A DNA stretch of 64,000 bases from assembly GCF_900116365.1 (NCBI RefSeq), contig NZ_FPAG01000006.1, forward strand, positions 1 through 64,000, in the 5' to 3' direction. This document shows positions 7,439 through 16,668 of the stretch, one piece after another. The notes under the pieces are model-generated. The model was not told where the DNA came from and ran no database searches. It saw nothing but the letters and a program-made list of their open reading frames with translations. The stretch comes from Zhouia amylolytica. GTDB lineage: Bacteria > Bacteroidota > Bacteroidia > Flavobacteriales > Flavobacteriaceae. Position 1 is the stretch's first letter. Each line of letters opens with the position of its first letter. The position numbers and the translations under genes are program-made.

Positions 7439-8338
7439 ATGAAATATATTATTCTAGTATTAACATTTATAACTTCATTAACTTCAATTGCTCAACCAAC
7501 CATAAGCTTCACTTTCGATGACGGCAGCATGTCGAAACGTGCTGGCTATGAGTTTGAAGAATGGAATAATATGATTTTGAGTGCTTTGGAGGATGCTGAA
7601 ATCCAAGCGGTATTTTTTGTCAAAACCGAAGGAAAGTCTAATGCTCAGGGAAGGCATCTTTTAGAAACATGGAACAACAAAGGGCATTTTATTGCTAACC
7701 ACACTCACTCGCATCCGAATTTTAATAGAGAAGAAATCAATGCAGAAGATTTTCGAATAGAACTTTTAAGGGCTGACTCCTTGATTAATTCCTTGAGTAA
7801 CTACACCAAACTATTCAGATTCCCATATTTAAAGGAAGGAAACACAACAACTGAAGTAGATAGTATTCGGCAAATCATGAAATACTATGGGTATAAAAAT
7901 GGTCATGTTACAATTGATGGGTCGGACTGGTATATTGACAGTCGATTAAGAAAGAGACTTAATCAAAACCCAAAGGCCCATATTGAAGATTTCAAGGATT
8001 TCTATCTGGAACACCTATTTGAACGTGCTAACTACTATGAAAACTTGTCGCTAAAGCTTACAGGTCGACATATCAACCATACGCTACTTCTTCATCACAA
8101 CCTTGCAGCCGCACTTTTCTTAGATGATCTTATCGCAATGTTTAAATCAAAAGGTTGGAATGTGATTTCAGCCGATGAGGCTTTTAAAGATTCTATTTAT
8201 GAACAAACTCCTAACCATGCAGGAGAAAGCTTAATTTGGGCTTTGGCTAAAGACTCTGGAAAATACGAAGATGAACTTAGATATCCGGCAGAAGACAGCA
8301 GGTATGAAAAGAAACGAATGGATGAGCTTGGACTTTAA
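7439..8338 (+). CDS. Polysaccharide deacetylase family protein (secreted)
   Basis: Protein of 299 aa from ATG 7439; the open frame upstream to 7301 lies in the spacer. It has a signal peptide ending near TSIAQP. NodB-homology motifs are present: TFDDG (residues 25-29, metal ligand and base Asp pair), HTHSH (88-92, zinc-binding H-x3-H) and RFPY for motif 3. These predict a metal-dependent deacetylase acting on N- or O-acetylated glycans outside the cytoplasm. The C-terminal third is charged and not recognised. Substrate is open. Confidence 0.85.
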   Translation: MKYIILVLTFITSLTSIAQPTISFTFDDGSMSKRAGYEFEEWNNMILSALEDAEIQAVFFVKTEGKSNAQGRHLLETWNNKGHFIANHTHSHPNFNREEINAEDFRIELLRADSLINSLSNYTKLFRFPYLKEGNTTTEVDSIRQIMKYYGYKNGHVTIDGSDWYIDSRLRKRLNQNPKAHIEDFKDFYLEHLFERANYYENLSLKLTGRHINHTLLLHHNLAAALFLDDLIAMFKSKGWNVISADEAFKDSIYEQTPNHAGESLIWALAKDSGKYEDELRYPAEDSRYEKKRMDELGL

Positions 8339-8346
8339 TAACGAAA

Positions 8347-8462
8347 GGTAACAGACACTAAAATGAAGATGCAAACCAAGCCATTTGATATGATATTACA
8401 AACCAGAAACTCCCGTGATTTTAGCAAGGGCAGCAGACTCATTTTAGTTAAGCGTTGGCACC
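8347..8462 (+). repeat. attC-like spacer 8
   Basis: It starts GGTAACAGACACTAAAATGA and ends CTCATTTTAGTTAAGCGTTGGCACC. CACTAAAATGA and TCATTTTAGTT are inverted. The next ATG follows in the context AATTTGAAAAATG. Confidence 0.6.
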
Positions 8463-8472
8463 AATTTGAAAA

Positions 8473-8961
8473 ATGAGCATCTTAGAAAATAAAAAGCATT
8501 TCCTTCACAAACATCTTACTTTTCTTGAATCATATGGAAAGGAAGGAAAAAATGGTGGATTTGAGAATTTATTAAAACAGCTTGGAATTAAAGTTGGCGG
8601 AAAAAGTTGGGACGATGACCACTCAACAATTGATTGGAATTTAACGAATAATCATTTTCAATTCTTCTTCGATTATGAGAATAATGAGACGGAAATTAAA
8701 AATTGGCTAAAAAAAAGTCCAATATCCAGATATGAGACACTTTTGACTTGGCTATCTTGGGAAGACCCAATTATTCGAGTTAAATCAACTGATTTTATTG
8801 AAAATTGGGAGGAATTTATTATCGCCGGAGGTTGGGATGGACTTATTTTGACCACAGAGGACGGAAAATATTATTTAGAATTTACCGACACTTGGAAATT
8901 TCATTTGAACAGTAATTTTGAAATAAAACCTGGCACGAAAAAAATAAAAGCTAGTAGGTAA
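8473..8961 (+). CDS. Hypothetical protein
   Basis: Protein of 162 aa, soluble, no signal peptide, unusually rich in Trp and acidic residues (SWDDDHSTIDWN, LTWLSWEDPIIR, WEEFIIAGGWDGLIL). The C-terminal half reads as beta strands (GKYYLEFTDTWKFHLN). Size and composition recall immunity-type proteins, but I cannot place it in a family. The TAA stop lies inside the next spacer core GGTAACACC. Confidence 0.6.
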   Translation: MSILENKKHFLHKHLTFLESYGKEGKNGGFENLLKQLGIKVGGKSWDDDHSTIDWNLTNNHFQFFFDYENNETEIKNWLKKSPISRYETLLTWLSWEDPIIRVKSTDFIENWEEFIIAGGWDGLILTTEDGKYYLEFTDTWKFHLNSNFEIKPGTKKIKASR

Positions 8962-9286
8962 CACCGCATATTATTTTTTAGGAGTTCATCAGTCGTTGCG
9001 CTCGTGTCTGTGGATTCGACTCCCGTTCGATTGTGCTCAGGATAAACGAAGCGGGTGGTGGAAACGGCGGTTCAAAAGAATATTAACCTTTTCCGTACAA
9101 TAGCATACTAAGATACCTTCTTTTCTGGAGCCTGGATTGTATTATCATAGTTTGTAGCATAGGACTTTAAGCTACTAACTATCCTCCCATGTAGCAAGAA
9201 ACAGTTTTATTGAAAAAATCTGTTAGATTTGTAGGTAAACATATTAAAAATAAACACCATATGGTGTTTATGGAATTGTTGTGGCC
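8957..9286 (+). repeat. attC-like spacer 9 (blocks B and A)
   Basis: It starts GGTAACACCGCATATTA, overlapping the previous stop codon, and ends GAATTGTTGTGGCC. Block B (GGATTCGACTCCCGTTCGAT, GCGGGTGGTGGAAACGGCGG) and block A with the perfect palindrome AAACACCATATGGTGTTT (9252-9269) fill the interior. It lies in a 369-base gap without any gene. Confidence 0.65.
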
Positions 9287-9330
9287 AATTTGAAATAAAC
9301 ACCCGATTAATAATGAAATCGGGCGAAAAT

Positions 9331-9966
9331 TTAAATTTTAGCTAATGCTATTTTTATTCCCATAACTATAAAAATCAAACCACTTAATTTATTTAACCAA
9401 CGTCCTGATTTAGGAATACTTCTTAACTTTTGACTGAAAACACTTGCGAATAATGTCAATATCAAAAACCATACAATCCCGATTAAGGCATAAGTTATGC
9501 CCAATAATAGGAACGGAATAGGATTATCCATTTGATTTACATTAATAAATTGAGGAAAAAAAGCTAGAAAGAATAATGCAACTTTCGGATTTAAAGCATT
9601 AGTTAAAAATCCAGTCCAAAAATCATTTTTTGAATTTTTGTTTAACTTATTTTTATCAGTTGGAATAAATTCCTCTTTGTTCTTCAACTTTAAAAATCCC
9701 AAATAAATCAGATATCCTGCACCAAGAAATTTGATTAAAGTCAATGCGAAAGTAGATTTTCCAATAAGCACCGACAAACCTAATGCAGCAAAAAATGTAT
9801 GAACCAAAACACCTGCATTTACTCCAAAAGAAGCGTAAACACCTGACTTTTTTCCTTGACCAATTGACTTATTTAAAACAAAAACCGTGTCAATTCCAGG
9901 TGTCATAATAAATAACAAAGCCGTTACTATAAATGTCATTAAATTTTCAATTCCCATTGTGTTCAA
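9331..9966 (-). CDS. LysE/RhtB-family exporter
   Basis: Protein of 211 aa with about six hydrophobic segments. The N-terminal FIMTPGIDTVFVLNKSIGQG matches the LysE/RhtB signature (TPGP-type motif, here TPGID), and the central FLGAGYLIYLGF is typical. Members export amino acids or related metabolites. It is the only intact gene of the array on the minus strand, and it is divergent from the LysR gene 99 bases away, a classical regulator-exporter pair. A second ATG three codons in is possible. Confidence 0.88.
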   Translation of the reverse strand: MNTMGIENLMTFIVTALLFIMTPGIDTVFVLNKSIGQGKKSGVYASFGVNAGVLVHTFFAALGLSVLIGKSTFALTLIKFLGAGYLIYLGFLKLKNKEEFIPTDKNKLNKNSKNDFWTGFLTNALNPKVALFFLAFFPQFINVNQMDNPIPFLLLGITYALIGIVWFLILTLFASVFSQKLRSIPKSGRWLNKLSGLIFIVMGIKIALAKI

Positions 9967-10065
9967 TCTTTTAGAATTAATAAAATATTATCAACAAAGA
10001 AACAGTTTTGATATACTTAAAAAAATACATATTATTGATCATCTAATGCAAAAACAGCATTATTA

Positions 10066-10926
10066 ATGACGATTCAACAAATAAAATATTTTTTAGCACT
10101 TGCCAAAGAGCTTCATTTCTGGAATACGGCAGAGAAAGTTTTTATATCACAGTCTTCATTAAGCAGACAAATCCAAGCTTTGGAAGATGAATTACAAATA
10201 CAACTTTTTGAACGGGACAAAAGAAATGTCAAGCTTACAAATGCGGGTAAATTTCTTCAAGAACATTGGACAGAGAAAATCAACGAGTTTGACCAAATTA
10301 TAAGGCATGCAAAAAAAATTGACGAAGGAAAAGCGGGAACTATCTCTATATCGTATCCGGGTTCTATAGCTTATAAGTTTTTACCAATTTTTTTGGAGGT
10401 TTTAAGCAACAATCTACCCGATTTAAAAATAGAATTAACGGAACCGACAGACGAAAATCACGAAAAGCTTTTATTAAACTTTCAAACCGACATAGCATTT
10501 AGTAGAGACAAAATCAAAAATGCAAATATCGACTCTCAAAAACTTTATTCTGAACCAATATGTTTGGTTGTTCCTAAAAACCATAGGTTAAACAAAAAAG
10601 ACAAAGCTGGATTAGAGAACGAAAAGTTCATTATTTCTGGTTTACACCAAACCACTTTTTTTGCTTCGTTATTAAGGTCGTGGTTTTCAAAAAATGAAAT
10701 CGAACCCGAAATCATAATTGAATCGGACTTTGGAGGTATGATAATAAACCTCGTTTCTAAAGGGCTTGGAATCTCAATTTTACCTTTGTCATTTAAATCG
10801 GCACAAGTAGAAAATGTTGAGTTTATAGAATTAGAGGAAAAAATAGATTTATACATAAACTGGCGAAAAAAGGAACTGAACAACACGATTAAAAAAGTAA
10901 TTGAACTTGCTAAAAATGTTGCATAA
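10066..10926 (+). CDS. LysR-family transcriptional regulator
   Basis: Protein of 286 aa. The winged helix-turn-helix is at residues 1-60 (MTIQQIKYFLALAKELHFWN, then ISQSSLSRQIQALEDEL and LFERDKRNVKLT). A type-2 periplasmic-binding-like effector domain follows from about 90. The divergent arrangement with the LysE-type exporter implies that it controls that gene from the 99-bp intergenic region, which contains AT-rich dyads such as ATATTATTGATCATCTAAT. Its ligand is unknown, probably the exported metabolite. Confidence 0.9.
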   Translation: MTIQQIKYFLALAKELHFWNTAEKVFISQSSLSRQIQALEDELQIQLFERDKRNVKLTNAGKFLQEHWTEKINEFDQIIRHAKKIDEGKAGTISISYPGSIAYKFLPIFLEVLSNNLPDLKIELTEPTDENHEKLLLNFQTDIAFSRDKIKNANIDSQKLYSEPICLVVPKNHRLNKKDKAGLENEKFIISGLHQTTFFASLLRSWFSKNEIEPEIIIESDFGGMIINLVSKGLGISILPLSFKSAQVENVEFIELEEKIDLYINWRKKELNNTIKKVIELAKNVA

Positions 10927-10940
10927 AAATAAAAACTGGT

Positions 10941-11071
10941 GCTTACAACATATATAAAAAATAGCGGTTTAATCGCTTAATCAAACAAAATGAATAAATT
11001 AAAGGTCAGTAACTATCCGAAAAGTTCGTGTGTAAAATCCGCTACTTTTCATATACAAGACCGTTGGCAGT
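10941..11071 (+). repeat. attC-like spacer 10
   Basis: It starts GCTTACAACATATATAAAA and ends TTTTCATATACAAGACCGTTGGCAGT. AATAGCGG near the start pairs with CCGCTACTT near the end, and the outer cores pair as well, giving a hairpin of about 130 bp. The ATG of the next gene is 14 bases away. Confidence 0.6.
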
Positions 11072-11084
11072 AATTCTAAAATTC

Positions 11085-11870
11085 ATGAAAAAATACCTAC
11101 TTCGAACAATCATGGTGCTTATCGGATTCAATTGTTCCGCTCAAAGTATAGCGACCGCCTTAAGTCATGATCGTAAACCAGATATTAGAGAAAAACCCCA
11201 TATTATCGAAATAACTACCACGACAACGTATTACAGAAAAAATGTAATGGAAACTTTAAAAACAGTTTCGACTTATAATATTCAAAATATGTTGGTATCT
11301 GAAATAAAATATGATAATGAAGAAAATATCAAGGCAAGATTAAACTTCATTTATGACTCAACAAATGCTAAAAGTATTACCAGAAAATTTGAAACCTGGA
11401 ATAGAGTAATTGGCCATTCGGTAGAAATTACAGAGTACGTTTATGACGAAAAAGGTTATTTAATTGAGACAATTGATAAAAATGTCAATAACCAACCGTT
11501 TAGGATTAGTTCTTTAAAGAATAATGACCAAGGATATCCTATACAATTAGTATTAAAGGAATTAAATTCAAATTTTAATGGAGTCGAATTTGCTTCCTAT
11601 GATTTTGACAAAAATTTAGTTAAAATATCTGTTCTCGATGAAAACGGAAAGACACTTTCTACAAATGAAATGAGAATTAATTTTGAAGAAAGGAAATTTA
11701 ATGATCTTGTCTATAATGATTTTGGAGATTTAATAAAGTCCAATGGAAAGGAATATGAATATAAGTATGACAAATTCAACAATTGGATAAAAAAAACTTG
11801 GTATAAATATCTTGATGGTAAAAAAAGAAAGTATCAAGTTTCTACCAGAAAAATAAAATATAAAAAATAA
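11085..11870 (+). CDS. Secreted protein with YD/RHS-like repeats
   Basis: Protein of 261 aa from ATG 11085. A signal peptide ends near FNCSAQS. The body contains degenerate YD-type motifs (VYDEKGYLIETI, YDFDKNLVKISVLDENGKTL, YEYKYDKFNNWIKKTWY) like those of wall-associated or RHS-type beta-strand repeats. Such secreted Bacteroidota proteins are common, but no function is assigned. No toxin C-terminus is present, so this is not a polymorphic toxin as it stands. Confidence 0.7.
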   Translation: MKKYLLRTIMVLIGFNCSAQSIATALSHDRKPDIREKPHIIEITTTTTYYRKNVMETLKTVSTYNIQNMLVSEIKYDNEENIKARLNFIYDSTNAKSITRKFETWNRVIGHSVEITEYVYDEKGYLIETIDKNVNNQPFRISSLKNNDQGYPIQLVLKELNSNFNGVEFASYDFDKNLVKISVLDENGKTLSTNEMRINFEERKFNDLVYNDFGDLIKSNGKEYEYKYDKFNNWIKKTWYKYLDGKKRKYQVSTRKIKYKK

Positions 11871-11875
11871 CTACA

Positions 11876-12203
11876 GCCAACAACATATAACCGCAATTTG
11901 CTTACGCCATTACGCAGCGCTCGTGCCTGTGGATTCGACTCCCGTTCGATTGTGCTCAGGATAAACCAAGCGGGTGGTGGAAACGGCGGTTCAAAAATGA
12001 TATTAACCTTTGCAGTACAATACGATACTAAGATAGTCTCTTTTCTGGAGCCTGACTTGCGTTATCATAGTTTGTATTATAGGACTTTGAGCTACTGCTT
12101 ATCCTCCATGTAGCAAGAAACAGATTTGTCAAATAAATCTATTAGATTTGTAGGTAAACATATTAAAAATAAACACCATATGGTGTTTATGTAATTGCAT
12201 GTA
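11876..12203 (+). repeat. attC-like spacer 11 (blocks B and A)
   Basis: It starts GCCAACAACATATAACCGC and runs through block B (GGATTCGACTCCCGTTCGAT) and block A, with AAACACCATATGGTGTTT at 12171-12188. The 3' core is degenerate (TAATTGCATGTAA instead of a GTT core). The gap of 344 bases between genes holds no convincing gene. Confidence 0.55.
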
Positions 12204-12214
12204 AATAAAAAATC

Positions 12215-13561
12215 ATGAGGGAGTTCATCATCATTGCAATCTTTTTAACAAGCCTGAATATTGGGTTTTGTCAGGATACAAGTATGAATGAGAAGCTAAA
12301 TTTGACCATAGAAGCTTACGAAAAAGTATTTGGTTTTTCAGGTACAGTTAAAGTTATAACAGACAATAATAACACCTTTGAGAAAAGTTACGGGCTCGCT
12401 AACAGAAGCTTTAAAATCAAGAATACACCTAATACAAGATTCTCCATAAATTCAATCTCAAAAACATTTACGGCTACGGCAATTTTGATTTTAATCGAGG
12501 ATGGTAGGATCGACATTGAAGCACCTGTTGCAAGATATTTACCTAATTTAGAAACCAATTGGGCGGATAACATAACCGTGCATCATTTGCTTACGCATAC
12601 TTCAGGTCTTTCGAGAGAATCTGGTGTTCAACCACATGATGAATTGACTTTCCAAGAACAAGTCGAACTTGTCGAAAAACAAACCCTTCTTTTTACCCCT
12701 GGAGAGCGATATGAATACTCTAACGCTGGCATCATTTTATTGGGTGCTATTATCGAAAACGTTAGTGGCATGTCTTACCAAGCATTTATTAACGAAAACA
12801 TCATTCAACCCTTGAACTTGAATAATACAGGTTATTATAGAGGAAGGAATGTTGTTTCAAACCTTGCGGTACCATACCGAATTTCTTCGAATGGATTAGA
12901 GTTTGCTCAAAGAAGTAAGCATTATGGAGATAATGCGGGAGGTGGCCTTTACTCAAATCCTTCGGATCTTTTTAAGTTCGTACAGGGTTTGGAGGACTAT
13001 AGAATTCTTAGTAAAAAATATGTTGACATGATGTTCAAGGCTCATGTACAAAGTGGTGAAAATGATTTTGAAGGTTATACCTGGAGCATTAAATATTTCG
13101 GCGATAAAAAGATATATTTTGCAGCCGGTAGCGGTTATGGCTCCAAAAGTGTAATTATTAGAATGGCAGAATCCGGAGGCTTTATAGGAATAACGTCAAA
13201 CTGGGGAAATACGCCTATACTTCAGCTATTACGTGATTTATATCTTGCTATCACAAATAAAGATGTAGTATTACCTTCTGAAAACAAATTAGCTAACCCC
13301 AATTCTTATAAAAGGCAAATTGGAACTTATATTTTCGACAAAAAAGAACTCACTAAGCACTTGGGAATTAAACGGGCTAAAATTGTTTTACATGAAGTTG
13401 ATGGTCGTTTATTCTTAGACGATGAGTTATTAGCCGAAGAGGCTAACCTTTTGATGCTAACCTATACCAATGAATTGAAAATCAAGTTTAATGGTGATAA
13501 AATGATTATAAATATGAATGACAATACCATCGAAGGGGTTAAAAGGCATCGAATCAACTAG
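12215..13561 (+). CDS. Serine hydrolase, class C beta-lactamase-like
   Basis: Protein of 448 aa with a signal peptide (cleavage near GFCQDT). Catalytic motifs of the beta-lactamase / penicillin-binding superfamily are present: S-x-x-K at Ser80-Lys83 (SISK), Y-x-N at Tyr168-Asn170 (YSN), and a third segment AAGSGYGS in place of the usual HxG. LLTHTSGL is also typical of the family. Members include D-aminopeptidases, esterases and beta-lactamases; the substrate is open. The C-terminal 100 residues form a small extra beta domain. Confidence 0.85.
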   Translation: MREFIIIAIFLTSLNIGFCQDTSMNEKLNLTIEAYEKVFGFSGTVKVITDNNNTFEKSYGLANRSFKIKNTPNTRFSINSISKTFTATAILILIEDGRIDIEAPVARYLPNLETNWADNITVHHLLTHTSGLSRESGVQPHDELTFQEQVELVEKQTLLFTPGERYEYSNAGIILLGAIIENVSGMSYQAFINENIIQPLNLNNTGYYRGRNVVSNLAVPYRISSNGLEFAQRSKHYGDNAGGGLYSNPSDLFKFVQGLEDYRILSKKYVDMMFKAHVQSGENDFEGYTWSIKYFGDKKIYFAAGSGYGSKSVIIRMAESGGFIGITSNWGNTPILQLLRDLYLAITNKDVVLPSENKLANPNSYKRQIGTYIFDKKELTKHLGIKRAKIVLHEVDGRLFLDDELLAEEANLLMLTYTNELKIKFNGDKMIINMNDNTIEGVKRHRIN

Positions 13562-13931
13562 TTAACCTGCCTTTCGGAGAGAAATGAAGTGAGCTTCTCA
13601 AATATTTATATTCATAAAGTCCTTATTAAAAAAAGAAACAAAACCCTGAGGCCACCAGCGTACTCTTCGGCTGTCGCTCAGGATAAACCAAGCGGGTCGC
13701 ATAAAAGGCAGTTCAAAAAGAATATTAACCTTTGCAGTACAATACGATACTAAGATACCCTCTTTTCTGGAGTCTGGCTTGCGTTATCATAGTTTGTAGC
13801 ATAGGACTTTGAGCTACTGCCTATCCTCCCATATAGCAAGAAACAGATTTGTCAAATAAATCTATTAGATTTGTAGGTGAACATATATAAAATAAACACC
13901 CTATGGTGTTTATACAATTGCTATATGCAAG
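13561..13931 (+). repeat. Spacer 12 (partial block B plus block A)
   Basis: This 373-base gap starts with GTTAACCTGCC at the preceding stop. A partial block B (CTCAGGATAAACCAAGCGGG, TCTTTTCTGGAGTCTGG) and block A (AAACACCCTATGGTGTTT, 13894-13911) follow. The 3' end is TTGCTATATGCAAG, so the GTT core is missing. No gene is seen. Confidence 0.5.
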
Positions 13932-13934
13932 CCT

Positions 13935-15383
13935 ATGAAAAAAATCCTACTTACATTTTTAATTCTAACAGTATTTAGCTGTCAAGAAAAAAAGAAAGAA
14001 ATTAGTTCTGAAATTTCAATTATAAAAGAAAAGGAAATTAAGAAAAAGAATGAGGTTGTAATAAGTGTAAATGACACTATAAATTCATTTTTCACTAACC
14101 TTTTCGTGGATGAAATGCAGGACAATCCTGATATGCTATATCTCGGAAAGAAAGAAAATAGAACATCAGTAACAATACCAATACAAAATACTGTAAAAAT
14201 TATTGGTGGAGACCCATTCATTTCATTTTTCTATGAATTACAACTTGACAAAGGAGATAGCCTTTTAATCGCAATTAAAAAAATAGACGTTAACCAATCG
14301 AAACAAATTGATTATCCGATATTTACATTGTTGAATAGTAATAGAAGGTGGAGTGAAACCAACTTCGATTATATTTTATACAGCTACAATTTAAAAAGCA
14401 AAGCAATAGTAATAGATGAAAATAAATTTCAAAATAACAAGTATGATTCAGAAAAAATATACAAAAACTCAATTAAATTACTGGATAGCTTAAAGTCTAA
14501 TAATAGCATATCAGATAAATTTTATTCAACAAACAGAATTAATCAAAAATTAAAGTTTGCTACTTCCAGGATAAGAGAAGCAAAAAATCAAAATCTAGAG
14601 TTAGAAATTGAGAGTTTAGGTGTTAAACTTAATGAAGATAAATTACTTAACAATAAAGAATATGTGAGTTTTTTGAGGGCATTGATGTTATACAAATATT
14701 TTAATGAAGATAAACGAGTTAAGAATTCTGTTCTATTTGACTTTGTTAATGAACACGAAACATTTTTGAATAAATCCGCAAAAGACGTTCTATTGGACTC
14801 ATATCTTAAAAGTATTTTTTTCGTTGAAAAGCCTAAATTTGACAAGTATCTTACCAAGTTTAATTCTGCTAATGAAAATGATGAATTAAAAAACAAATGG
14901 AATTCTGTTGTTGCTAATCAAAAGGCGAACTCAAAAAAATTAAACGCAACTAATAGAACTGCAGGGCTGTTGACTAATCTCGTCAACGACAACGAATTGA
15001 CTTTCGAACAAGTGCTTTCAGGACATAAAGGAAAAATTGTTTTAGTGGACTTTTGGGCAAGTTGGTGTTCGCCATGCAGGAAAGAAATGCCATTTTTAAA
15101 AGATTTAAAATCAAAGTTTAATGAAACAGAACTTAAAATTATTGAAATTTCGATTGATAAGGACTATTCAGCTTGGGTAAGGGCATCAAAATTAGAAAAC
15201 CTTTCAAAAGAAGAAGGAAACTATATAATATCAAATTGGGAGAAATCAAATCTGTACAAAAATTTTAGGATTAAGACAATTCCGAGGTATCTTCTTTTTG
15301 ATAGAAACGGAAAAATAATTGACGATGATGCACCGAGACCAAGTGAAAATGAACTTGAAGAATTAATAAAGGCCAGCATATAA
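13935..15383 (+). CDS. TlpA/thioredoxin-domain lipoprotein
   Basis: Protein of 482 aa with a lipoprotein signal peptide (LTVFSCQE). A long N-terminal region of mixed helices, rich in Lys and Asn, spans about residues 30-340. A C-terminal thioredoxin fold starts near 345 with VDFWASWCSPCRKEMPFL; the redox Cys are Cys378 and Cys381, and the cis-Pro segment is KTIPRYLLFD. This layout is typical of Bacteroidota periplasmic thiol-disulfide oxidoreductases of the TlpA/ResA/DsbE type. The large N-terminal part may bind a specific partner. Confidence 0.85.
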   Translation: MKKILLTFLILTVFSCQEKKKEISSEISIIKEKEIKKKNEVVISVNDTINSFFTNLFVDEMQDNPDMLYLGKKENRTSVTIPIQNTVKIIGGDPFISFFYELQLDKGDSLLIAIKKIDVNQSKQIDYPIFTLLNSNRRWSETNFDYILYSYNLKSKAIVIDENKFQNNKYDSEKIYKNSIKLLDSLKSNNSISDKFYSTNRINQKLKFATSRIREAKNQNLELEIESLGVKLNEDKLLNNKEYVSFLRALMLYKYFNEDKRVKNSVLFDFVNEHETFLNKSAKDVLLDSYLKSIFFVEKPKFDKYLTKFNSANENDELKNKWNSVVANQKANSKKLNATNRTAGLLTNLVNDNELTFEQVLSGHKGKIVLVDFWASWCSPCRKEMPFLKDLKSKFNETELKIIEISIDKDYSAWVRASKLENLSKEEGNYIISNWEKSNLYKNFRIKTIPRYLLFDRNGKIIDDDAPRPSENELEELIKASI

Positions 15384-15562
15384 CTCCGTGTATAACTTAT
15401 TGTGGCTGAAATTCCTAATTGGAATGCATTGCAATTTGCTATCTTGCGGTCACGGTAGAAAATCCTAGCGGATTTTATTCATGATTTATTGATTGTTTAA
15501 TTAGGTATTCTTGAATTCTTGGGATTTGGGTAACGGAATCATAGCCAAACCGTTGGGCAGCA
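15376..15562 (+). repeat. attC-like spacer 13 (block C)
   Basis: It starts GCATATAACTCCGTGTATAA, with the preceding TAA stop inside the core, and ends GAATCATAGCCAAACCGTTGGGCAGC. GTGGCTGAAATTCC pairs with GGAATCATAGCCA. The interior shares block C (AAAATCCTAGCGGATTTTAT, TTAATTAGGTATTC). Confidence 0.6.
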
Positions 15563-15563
15563 T

Positions 15564-16466
15564 ATGAAAACAAACTTTCTATTAAATATAATAATCGGGT
15601 TTCTATTTACCTCTTGTGTTGCACAAAATGAACGGATTGAAAATTTAATAATGGATTGTGCATTTCAATCCTTCGCTGATAATGGTATAGCATACAAGAA
15701 ACAAATCTCTGACTACGAAAACTTGTTAATTGACGAGAAAATATTGACAGACAATAGCGGGCAAAGCTATCGACAACTTTTAATGGACATTGCAGACGAG
15801 AAGGAATTTGACAAAGTTCCATCCAAATTCTTTGTAGTGGAATTACAAAAAATTGAAAAACCTAATTTTGAAGAGGCACAGAAATGCAAAGAAATAATAG
15901 TTAAGGATTCTGCCAAATATGATATGACTAAACTCAAAGGTTTCGAACAAGTAATTGATAAGGCTCAATATTCTGGTAATTTCCAACCTGATGCAATTGC
16001 GAAAGGCCTTTTAAAAGTGCTGACAGAAGAGGACTTAGAGCTCGATTTCTATAAGTTAAGGACTTTTCTTTTATTCAGCATAATTGATACAAATTCCGGA
16101 ATGAACAAGCAATTGTCGGATTTTGAAAGCGACCAGACAGAAGTTGATCTGACAAAGGCTTTACGAATAACCCTTGATGATAAAAATCAAATCTTTGTAA
16201 ACGAAAAGAAAGTAAGCCTCGATGATTTAAAAAAGCTCGTCCGGGAATACGAATCCGAACTTAAATCGGAATCTGTGATTTTATGGAAAACAGACAGAGC
16301 AACAATGTATCGAAACTATATTGACGTACAAAATGCGATTGTAGGAGAGATCCAATATTTAAGAAATAAACTAGCTATAGAAAAATATAAAACGGAATTC
16401 GACAAACTGATTGAAGAACAGCAATCTGAAATAAAAAATATCTATCCGAAGCGAATAATTGAATAA
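15564..16466 (+). CDS. Lipoprotein-like protein with ExbD/TolR-like C-terminal domain
   Basis: Protein of 300 aa. The N-terminus is a signal peptide with FTSCVAQ, so a lipoprotein or secreted protein is predicted. Residues about 30-190 are unrecognised and mostly helical. Residues about 195-285 resemble the periplasmic domain of Bacteroidota ExbD: LRITLDDKNQIFVNEKKVS, then SVILWKTDRATMYRNYIDVQ, then EIQYLRNKLAIEKY. True ExbD is anchored by an N-terminal transmembrane helix with a key Asp; that helix is absent. A role in energy-coupled transport is therefore doubtful; the fold may have been reused for peptidoglycan or protein binding. Confidence 0.65.
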   Translation: MKTNFLLNIIIGFLFTSCVAQNERIENLIMDCAFQSFADNGIAYKKQISDYENLLIDEKILTDNSGQSYRQLLMDIADEKEFDKVPSKFFVVELQKIEKPNFEEAQKCKEIIVKDSAKYDMTKLKGFEQVIDKAQYSGNFQPDAIAKGLLKVLTEEDLELDFYKLRTFLLFSIIDTNSGMNKQLSDFESDQTEVDLTKALRITLDDKNQIFVNEKKVSLDDLKKLVREYESELKSESVILWKTDRATMYRNYIDVQNAIVGEIQYLRNKLAIEKYKTEFDKLIEEQQSEIKNIYPKRIIE

Positions 16467-16474
16467 AATACCTT

Positions 16475-16660
16475 GCCCAAAGATGTGTAATGCAATTTAT
16501 TTACGGCATATTATTTTATACGTCTTCATCAGTCGCTGCGGTGGTGTCGGCGGGGTTGTCAGAATCCACACAAAACTGCTAACGCAAGTCCTAAAGCGAA
16601 AAATATTAACTTTAATCCCAACTAACCATTATACCGGACTTTTACGCGTGTTACTGACCG
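16475..16660 (+). repeat. Spacer 14, diverged
   Basis: It begins GCCCAAAGATGTGTAATGCAA and includes remnants of block B (CATCAGTCGCTGCGGTGGTG). It ends GTGTTACTGACC just before the GNAT gene. It shares its first part with the spacer at 17125 (GATGTGTAAxTGCAATTTATT). End pairing is weak. The 69-codon reading frame over it is composed of repeat sequence. Confidence 0.4.
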
Positions 16661-16668
16661 AACATTAA

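Noticed and set aside
11898-12113. 71-codon + strand frame
   Set aside because: It lies completely inside blocks B and A, which recur elsewhere without an intact frame.
16459-16668. 69-codon + strand frame
   Set aside because: It is repeat spacer sequence, with no family motif and odd composition.
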